In this document: piece by piece, positions 56,574 to 64,000 of the stretch
Numbering within the stretch: position 1 is the first letter of the stretch
Layout: each line of letters begins with the position of its first letter
Assembly (NCBI GenBank): GCA_964036295.1
Contig: OZ038462.1
Location: forward strand, 2,301,501 to 2,365,500
DNA from: Plumapathes pennacea
Taxonomy: Eukaryota; Cnidaria; Anthozoa; Antipatharia; Myriopathidae
Direction of reading: 5' to 3'
Length of the DNA stretch: 64,000 bases
Notes under the pieces: model-generated
Told to the model about the DNA's origin: nothing
The model's input: only the letters and a program-made list of their open reading frames with translations
Database searches by the model: none
Program-made: the position numbers and the translations under genes

Positions 56574-57480
56574 TGATCGCATCATAACATCTGTGGACGT
56601 TTTAATCAGTGCAATCTAGTTAGGAACTTCTGATTTGATCTGATCTGATCAAACAACCTGTTTGAACTAATAAAGTTACGTTCATATCGATCCCTTGTGA
56701 ACTGTTACTCAACTTACCAGGCTTGTGACGTAGCAACATAGCGCGGCTGATCTGACCTTCCACACGTTCTACATACACACTTTGTTGGTTTGCATTCTCT
56801 TCTCAGAATACGCTGAAATAGAAATCCGTCAACCTGTGACGTCACATTGTGCCAGCGGGCACGTGATGAAGACGTCCACCAATAAGCAGCAAGTAACCTC
56901 ACAACTGCACAATCCTGTTTTATTGGTCTGTTCCTTTCATTTTCTAGCCTTTTTTGTACACCAAGTTATTACAAACAAATCTAGTGTCCTATCTAGTGTT
57001 TATATAACAGCTGACACGAATACTCGCGCAAACATATTTAGCTGCTTGTAATCCGTGCATTTTGAACCCGTTTCAGCACTGATAGCGTGATTCGCTTGGG
57101 AGGACTGCTGTTCCAATGATGATTCACTTTTCTCCCGTGAACTGAGCAGGTAAGGAGAGCAAGAATGTTCAAAGCACACACACCGTGTACCAGTATGAAA
57201 ACGCTCGATCTTTTTCGGTAAAAGCACGTCCAACGGAATGAGCCGTCATTGAAAGTGGCCAAGAAGGGATAACTTTAGGTGTGTTTCTTTAATGGATCAT
57301 GGATCCAAAGTATCCGATTTGGATACGATCCAGTGAATCTGTCTAAAGTGTGGATCACATGGATTTACTATCAGTAAAGAAACAGACATACTGTTTTTGG
57401 ATTTGTGATCCGGATTCGGATTCTTAAAAGGAAACGCACCCTTTATGTGCAGCACAAGCTGCTAGTCAATCATAAGATCA
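56574..57480. other. TG2 3' flank shared with TG1, with an inserted MITE
   Basis: 56630-57070 matches the TG1 flank. At 57266-57440 a MITE with imperfect terminal inverted repeats (GGTGTGTTTCTTTAA / TTAAAAGGAAACGCACC) and inner GGATCATGGATCC is seen. Only its right half is present after TG1. Confidence 0.65.
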
Positions 57481-57738
57481 TTTACATCAAGTAATGGTCA
57501 GCCGCTTTTTAAAGCTGGGTAGTGACCTTGACAATCCGACAAAGAATCAGTTGCGGTTGAGTTCTGAAAATTTCCTTTCTGGAACAATAACTGATGTGAA
57601 CACTACACACACAAGTGAACGTTAGTCCAACTAATGTTATTTTGTTGCTGTTCCTGTTTTCTCCGTAAGTGGAAATAACTCAAGCAAACCTCTTCGGTTA
57701 TTTGGTTAAAATTCTGCGCATGCGCCACTCGCTCAACT

Positions 57739-60700
57739 CTACCGCAAACTGCTGACCCTTGCCTCTGGTTGTGTGGGGGCTCCGTAGATGTTTAGCAGTC
57801 GTTTGATGCGGCGAACAAGAACTTGAATGAAGCCGACCCGCGTTCTGCTCTGGTCACTGTTCTGCTGAAAGAAGTTTTGAAAGTGAAAAACTTTAGTGAG
57901 TTTGAGTTTTTTATTTATCGGGAAAGTAAAAGATGTGTTGATCAAATAGTCCATTGGTTATTTGCTGTAATTAACATAGACATCCCTCAAAAACTAGAAA
58001 TGATCTACAATTGGTTGCAAAAATAGTTCTGACATGCTTTTTCTTTATTTTGGACGTTTGTTTCCCTTCGCCCCTATTGCAATGTTGTTTGAGTCCCCAA
58101 ATCTGTTACACAGTATTACAGGATCAACATTGAAAAGAAATTTAGCATTTTTCAGCGAGTGTCTCAACAATTTTGCAACTCACTGTATGTCCCTTTTGTA
58201 CAAAAGCAGGACAATATGTAACAAGAGGAAAGTGGTCTCACCTGCTCCAGCTCAACCAGTTTCTTTAGCAGAGTTTCTGTTAAGCAGTTTGACGCGTCGC
58301 GTTTGAGCTAAAACAACAAAAAACACGTAAACAAAACTTATTCAAAACAAAACAAAACAAAACAAAACAAAAACAAACAAACAAAAAAAACGTAAATAAA
58401 ACTTATTCAATAAATAAAACTTGGTTTTGACCAGCGATGCAAGCGTAAGCACAAGAGAAATGCGTCCGTGAAAACGCGCGGCAGAAGTACAAGGAAACTA
58501 AATTGATCTTTGTTCTTGCGCTTGTTTCGAGCTTGTCTTCACTGTGACAGTACAACTCTTGTGCAAGTGTCCTTCTTAATAATGACATGATTCTAGTCAA
58601 CTTCGTTCCCAGGCTCTTTTATCTCGGCGGGGACGAGAGAGGGAGCCAATATGAAAGAGCCTGGAAACGAGGTTGCATTCTAGTCACGAGAAACTTGTGA
58701 TCTCGGTGGTTTCAAGATCCTTTTTCTTGTGCAAGACCCTGTTGCCTCACTGTTAATCAGACTAAATGTCACCACACAAAACAAAATACCGAGTTTAATC
58801 AAAAAGTGACGTTACCACTTCGATGTCATCACGCGTCACGCCATCTCCAAGTGTAACGGCGGGTTCTGTCGCGCCGGACTGGCTACGAGACCTCTCCCCA
58901 AAAAATGACACATCTGAGGAAAAACCCGATATAGTGACGTCAGGAAATGAAAACGTCAACACTCACACTGAGTATGCGCAGTCGCATTAAAATTCAGCAC
59001 GCCACCTCACCTTGCATTCTCCTCATGCGCGAGTCCGCTGACCTGGGCTGGCTCAACACCCGGTGCTGTTCGTCTGACGGAATGCAACGTAGGAAGTAGA
59101 AATCCAAATGGCGCCAAAATATCAGCAAGCAGTTCTCAAGAATGTCTGAAGGCAGGTTAGGGAAGTAACTTGTCGACGCGTGTAAGAGAGTAGGGCATTT
59201 ACTAGGCTTGATAACATGCTCTACGTGAACACTAGCCAATGCCGCATCATAACACCTTTTAAGTCGGCACTTAAAGTGCCTATAAGCCTTCAGACGTTAC
59301 GTTTTTATATGAAAGTAGGAAGTAATCTAAACAACTTATGGCCAAAGAAACTCCGCTCCGAAGCGTTTTTATATTTTTCCGCCCGGCAAACATGCAATTT
59401 TGACCGCCATTTTGAATCTGACCGCGCAAAGTTTTTCGATCGAGAGCCTGGGTTATGACGTCAGAGGAGGGATTCGTTTCTTGTCAAACAAAACTTTCAC
59501 ACAGATTTTGCAGTTGGCGAGGTGAGAATTATGCTCATAGATGTGTTGTCGAGAAAAACGTAACCAAGGGAAATCAAAGCAGCGTTGCCGCTCTAAGCTC
59601 GCCCATTCTTGTTGGTCGATAGGGTTCACATGGTTTTTGTTTAAAATTTTATTTTGCTTTTATAGTTAGTGAGACATTATTCATATAACAGAATCTGCTC
59701 AAAATTGTGCAGAAAGCACTCTTTAGTTGAACCCAGAAACTTCCAAAGAAGAATCTTTTTGTACATTGGACACCTAGATTAGGTTCACTATGTTTCAACT
59801 GTTCCATTGGTGACAAATAATTGTGTTCAAAGCCAGGATTGCAGTCATGATGCTGTAAATAGTGCAGTACAAAATAATATAAATCAAAATGATAATACTG
59901 TTTGTGCAGTTAGTTGCTCAAACAACAAAGATTGTGATTCTTCAGCTGTTGAGGAATGAAAAGCTTATTTGAGAGATTATAAAAGAAAGCAAAGAATGGA
60001 TCAACAATATCTTGCTAAAGATAAGCTAATGAGAATGCACATGAAACAGAAAAAGTAATCCCAAAGTAAAACAAAAAGAAGATAAAGCTAAGAAAATATA
60101 CAGAGAAGCAAACCCAGATTATGTGAAAGAAAAAGAGACAGGCCCAAAAAAGAAAAAGGGAAAAGGACCCAGATTTTGTTAAAGAAAAAGAGACAAGCCA
60201 AAAAAAATACAAAGGCAAAAAAATCCACAATTAGTGAGACTAAAAGAAAAACAGACGAAGCAAAAACAAAGAGTAAACAAATTAAAAACCATTGAGGGTC
60301 TTATTAAGCAACTTCATGAAAATATTAAATGTGGACCTGAGTTATGTGTACTTGCTGTGATCAACTTTGGTACAAAGCTGGTGTGATTAGATGTCATGAA
60401 CATTCATTCAACTCAGATCTTAATGCATCAGTCAAACTTTGTATCACTGGGGAAGAAAGTGTGAACAATTCTGAATGGATTTGTAGAACTTGTCATCAAA
60501 ACATCAAAGCTGGTAAGATGCCAAGTTGTGCAAAGGCCAATAAAATGACATTCCCACATAAGCCACATAAAGCCTTAATTTTTATGTTTCGTATTGGGCC
60601 GCTGCTTACACAGATGAACATATTTGCGAACCTTAATCTTGCTCTTATTTACAAGCTTTACGTGCCTCGTTAGACAGTGATTGGCACGGGTTTCATGCTT

Positions 60701-63700
60701 TTTACAACATTCGGCAAGAGCAGACGACTTGGGAACAAATTTACTTATGTAGCGACGTACCTTACGCCGCACGCGTTTGCTCTTTCGCAAAAGCCTTCGA
60801 ACTTTGCGTAATGGAATACGCGACGGTTCTCTCGCTCGCTTCCGATTAGTCTTACCCTTCCACGTAAAATGGTAACGCGACCGTCCGTCAAGCATTTCAC
60901 GTTCAGATGTTTCTACCGCAACACAATCCTTGCCATTCGATCTGGCGACGTGATAGCTTGTGTCAATCACAGCTGTAGAAGCACCCTCGTTTAACGCCTG
61001 GTCTTTGTTTACAAAACAGTGATCACAGCATTTCATTAATTTCAGTGTCGCTCAATCGCGGTATATTTTCGTAATCACAGCTCAATCCCTACATTCGTAG
61101 AAACACCCAGGCCTAATGGCCAAACAAACTTCGAATGCTTGACAACCATGACAAACAAGAAATTCCACATGAAGCTTTCGACGTCTTCTGTTTGAACGAA
61201 CTGCGTAACACGACCATGCCCAAATTTGGAAACTGACAAGTTCCTTCTTTGGAAATTCCTTATTTGGAAGTCCATTGTTGACACAGAAGCCTGGAAGGAC
61301 ACCGTGACAACTTCAAGCTCGCCTTCACTTCGTGAGGCGAGCTTAAAAACAACTAAGGTAAAGAGACGCCAAAGCGATGCCAGTGCCTTCTCTGACGTCA
61401 CAGACCCAGTCTCCCATGTCGCTCGGTCAAGATTTCGGAATTCTGAGTTCAACCGCGTGAAAAAAGTATAAGAACGCTTCGGAACGGAGTTTCTTTGAAT
61501 ATAAGTTGCTTAGATCACTTCCTACTTTCATATAAAAACGTAACGTCTGAAGGCTTATAGGCACTTTAAGCAATAAGGAAGCAATAATTTGCTCAACCAT
61601 CGACATGTTTTCTCTTCGACAATGTTTTTCTCCTTGAGGAGGAGCACGGACAGTAAGAAGAGGAGGAGGAACACGGACGACAACGCACGAGTGCCAAACA
61701 GCAAATGGGACATAACACAACACACACAACACGCTCTGGCATATAATAACGACAAAAGCCCACATTCACACAGCAAACACTACGCAAAGTGCCACAGAGC
61801 ACACGGGACATCACACAATACATATACGTGCGCACAAAACACAGCACACAAGAGAACCTTTATACGCGTAAAGCAAAGGGCTGCGTTTGTCCACTTCAAA
61901 AGGATACATAACAGAGAGGCGATTTCACGACTCTTCAATTCGGTGATCTGTTTGAGACTTTTACGAGCCAGCTGCTGTTTCTGTTGCGTGGGCAACTTCT
62001 CAGGAGAGGCAGACTGACAGGCGATCAGCTGAAACAAACAAACAAACAAACAAAGAAAACACAAATAAACAAACTAAAGGAGAGGCAGACTGACAGGCGA
62101 TCAGCTGAAACAAACAAACAAACAAACAAACGACTAAACAAACAATCAATCAACAAACGAATAAAAATTAAGCTGACTACTTGCCCCGGCAGACCGAGGG
62201 CTAGCTACAAACGGCAGCTTATGTCAGCATTATGCAAGACACACAACCAACATAGACCGTAACAAAAGGATTGATAAAGATTTGCGCAACGCCGTGAAGC
62301 ATGTCTTGGCTGCAGATGTTTCAAGCGTTATATCTTCATCGCATTCCTTAAACGACCACAAAAGATCCACATCAACTTAATGTCGATATACTCCACTAAA
62401 ACAATAAATGAACTGCTTGAAGGGACGGACAGACTTTTTTTTTTATCTTCCTCACCTCCCTGATCTCGTCGCCCGGGAGTTCTTGAACATGCTGCAGTTT
62501 TTGATTCGTCTGTTTATAAAATTCAGCAGCCTGTCCTAACTTGTCGGCGCTGTCTTTTATCGCGCCAATCAGGATACCGAGGCTGGGAGGGCGGTGGGGA
62601 GTCACCGCTGAAATGAGATGACCTACAAGGAATCAAGACAACGACGAGGAAAGCCGAGACAAGTTAAAACAGTGCAACACGTACAGTAAGCAGTTGGTCT
62701 TCACAGTGCCAACCATATTAACACTTCTCATCTTGAACTTTTGTGATGATGATTCTTCCAACCAGTATCAAAAAGATATTTGAATTACAGTCAAAATTGA
62801 TCGATCTATTGACTTTCATCTGAGCAAGATATCAGATACCACGTTGCCCTTACTGTATGACATGTAAGAAAACGAGATCACGTGTTGTCACGAACCTTCC
62901 CTTCATGCATTATATCATAACAAACCCTCCCTTCACGCATTATATCATCACGAACCTTCTCTTCTGACGCGCACATCTCTGGAAAGCGCGTCTGAAATGC
63001 TCGGCGCAAACAAAATCTGACAATGAGGTGCAACGGGACCTGACAACAAAAACACAGGAGAAGTTTACAATAATTTTTAAATGTTAAACTTGAAAAGTAG
63101 AAGCAGTATCTTCCACTACTAAATACACTAACCAGCTGAATTTACAACAGTCCGGCAGTAGCCAATCACGTTTGCACAAATCTGATGAAGACTGACGGAT
63201 GTTTCCATAGCAACTAGGTTGAATCTCGAGCTCTGTCCCTCGTGCCCAGGCTCTTCGTCACTTTGGTCCGTCAGAGATTTGATAATCTGCGGCCCAACGT
63301 AGATACAGCAAGTGTTACAACGGATGGTAATGCAGTCATGTTGGACAAACGTAAAAAAACGAAAAACAAAAACAAAAAACAAAAAAAAAAAAACACCACA
63401 ACATCAACAAAAAGCACGTGCCCGAAGAGGGTGGGGTGGGGTGCAGTGGCAAAAAGAAAAGGGGGAGGGGGCGCAAAAGACACCACTTTTTGACTTGTCC
63501 CACGTGTCCACTGAACACTTATCAGAGTAGAAAGGGACTAGGAGAGGGAGGGGAGGGACGGGCAGAACGGACACAACTTCGTACCTTGTCCCAGTTGTCT
63601 GCTGAACAGTATCTAGGCAACAGGGCAATCATGAGCCTCTGTATTCTGGTCAACGGTCCCTTAAGCGCCACCTGGTCGACCAATAGCTGCGTCTCGTTGT

Positions 63701-63848
63701 CTAACACTCCCGCGTCCACCAGCCCCGCGTTACACACAATGCCCGTCACCAGTGCCAACTCCTGCAGTGAGCCCACAGTGTGCACGGTCAGCCGGTCTTG
63801 AAGAATGCCGATGAAGACGTCAATGTGCGAGACGATGAAGTGGAAGGC
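57739..63848 (-). CDS. NUP205: NUP205-like nucleoporin, C-terminal 8 exons (371 aa, partial)
   Basis: NUP205 is a large scaffold protein of the nuclear pore inner ring. Exons, minus strand: 63848-63585, 63286-63133, 62607-62456, 62028-61908, 59145-59011, 58913-58816, 58307-58242, 57864-57739. All are GT-AG and stay in frame to the TAG at 57741-57739. Recognised blocks in order are VGSLQELALVTGIVCNAGL, LHQICANVIGYCRTVV, PPSLGILIGAIKDSADKL, LQHVQELPGDEI, ENCLLIFWRHLDFYFLRCIP and VGFIQVLVRRIKRLL near the end. These follow the order of the extreme C-terminus of animal NUP205. The sister protein NUP188 is less likely given these blocks. The large N-terminal part lies right of the window. A 2.3 kb repeat-bounded insertion sits in the 61907-59146 intron. 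Confidence 0.9.
60336..60590 (+). pseudogene. Helitron-type (DUF6570-like) zinc-ribbon fragment
   Basis: The frame reads MCTCCDQLWYK, then WICRTCHQNIKAGKMPSCAK and NKMTFPHKP. The CxxC ... CxxC with MP-x-x-A-x-x-N is the pattern that opens many Helitron helicase and related transposon proteins. A lysine-rich stretch lies upstream (about 59955-60330), which is also typical, but it is broken by stops. No Rep or helicase domain follows. I read it as a dead 5' fragment. Confidence 0.6.
60575..61036 (-). CDS. Unrecognised Arg/Lys-rich ORF inside the NUP205-intron insertion (153 aa)
   Basis: I do not recognise this protein. It starts MKCCDHCFVNKDQ, has SEREMLDGRSRYHFTWKG in the middle and a strongly basic C-terminus (RKVRRLLRKSKRVRRKVRR), with Cys/His residues near the end. 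Another open frame lies upstream on the same strand (61452-61075). They may be parts of one transposon gene, since both lie inside the inverted repeats. No splice link was established. Confidence 0.3.
   Translation of the reverse strand: MKCCDHCFVNKDQALNEGASTAVIDTSYHVARSNGKDCVAVETSEREMLDGRSRYHFTWKGKTNRKRAREPSRIPLRKVRRLLRKSKRVRRKVRRYISKFVPKSSALAECCKKHETRANHCLTRHVKLVNKSKIKVRKYVHLCKQRPNTKHKN
61075..61452 (-). CDS. Unrecognised ORF inside the NUP205-intron insertion (125 aa)
   Basis: The frame has no known motif. It holds a mixed region (NFQRRNLSVSKFGHGRV) and a hydrophobic end (FMWNFLFVMVVKHSKFVW). It begins right at the inner edge of the right inverted arm. It may be a chance frame or an exon of the element. 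Confidence 0.2.
   Translation of the reverse strand: MNSEFRNLDRATWETGSVTSEKALASLWRLFTLVVFKLASRSEGELEVVTVSFQASVSTMDFQIRNFQRRNLSVSKFGHGRVTQFVQTEDVESFMWNFLFVMVVKHSKFVWPLGLGVSTNVGIEL
62003..62130. repeat. Duplicated exon-intron junction in NUP205
   Basis: GGAGAGGCAGACTGACAGGC and ATCAGCTGAAACAAACAAAC occur at 62003-62045 and again at about 62079-62122. The first copy is the true acceptor and first nine codons of the exon 62028-61908. The second is an upstream decoy with its own ctgttt(g)tttcag-like acceptor, followed by an early stop. Confidence 0.85.
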
Positions 63849-64000
63849 CTGGGAACGAGTAGATAAAGTGTGCCCCTCAACAACCTCGTAATCACAAATC
63901 AAATTCTCTCAACTAGTCAACTAGTCAAGAAGGAAACGTATGAGTGATGCAGTGAGAATTGATACTTCAGACTATCCGGATGCGTCGACGATAAAAATGG

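Larger units (their letters stand above)
59269..61571. mobile_element. Insertion bounded by ~110 bp inverted repeats, in NUP205 intron
   Basis: The left arm (59269-59379) and the reverse complement of the right arm (61459-61571) share AAAGTGCCTATAAGCCTTCA, GACGTTACGTTTTTATATGA and ACTCCG(C/T)TCCGAAGCGTT. About 2.1 kb between them contains a Helitron-type fragment on + and two unrecognised frames on -. It could be a DNA transposon that picked up other repeats, or two inverted copies of one repeat around unrelated DNA. Target-site duplications were not resolved. Confidence 0.7.

Overview
This looks like nuclear DNA of an animal, most likely an anthozoan cnidarian such as a stony coral. The genes have many short exons with canonical GT-AG introns. 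There is a eukaryotic tRNA, a DIRS-type tyrosine-recombinase retrotransposon, many MITE-like inverted repeats, and conserved animal genes (GSKIP, NUP205, transglutaminases). The cnidarian call rests on the overall repeat and gene style and is inference; no species can be named. Exon models were built by hand from splice sites, reading phase and comparison between paralogues in the window. Most close exactly in phase.

Region 1 (1-31.4 kb) is a cluster of one unrecognised gene family. There is a broken copy A (335-1467, +), intact copy B (9597-13543, +, 428 aa), intact copy C (22564-25971, +, 424 aa), and a more diverged intact copy D facing C tail to tail (27398-30874, -, 430 aa). A fossil last exon of a fifth member lies at 31281-31382 (-). 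Each intact protein starts with 60-95 residues of acidic four-residue repeats (x-V-E-E in B and C, A-A-E-x in D). A single hydrophobic segment, a lysine cluster, a CxxxC helix and an Ala/Lys/Gln-rich helical tail follow. A tRNA-Gly(UCC) sits inside intron 1 of copy D on the same strand. Between A and B lies a decayed DIRS-like retrotransposon (about 3.86-8.23 kb) whose recombinase frame is still open. Between B and C are GSKIP (14488-16320) and a small four-helix membrane protein gene (17733-20970).

Region 2 (33-57.5 kb) holds two tandem transglutaminase genes, TG1 (33287-40957, 766 aa) and TG2 (48748-56573, 741 aa). Both keep the Cys-His-Asp triad with the spacing known from animal transglutaminases, and their 3' flanks are also duplicated. 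Between them is about 7.8 kb of repeat-rich DNA with a long hairpin, a segmental duplication, a PIF/Harbinger transposase remnant and one possible nuclease-like ORF.

Region 3 (57.7-64 kb) carries the last eight exons of a minus-strand NUP205-like nucleoporin gene. One intron holds a roughly 2.3 kb inverted-repeat-bounded insertion with a Helitron-type zinc-ribbon fragment. The rest of this gene lies beyond the window.

The part least explained by known biology is the acidic-repeat family: a local multi-copy family with period-4 acidic helices, a conserved membrane-like segment and signs of exon-by-exon sequence exchange between copies.
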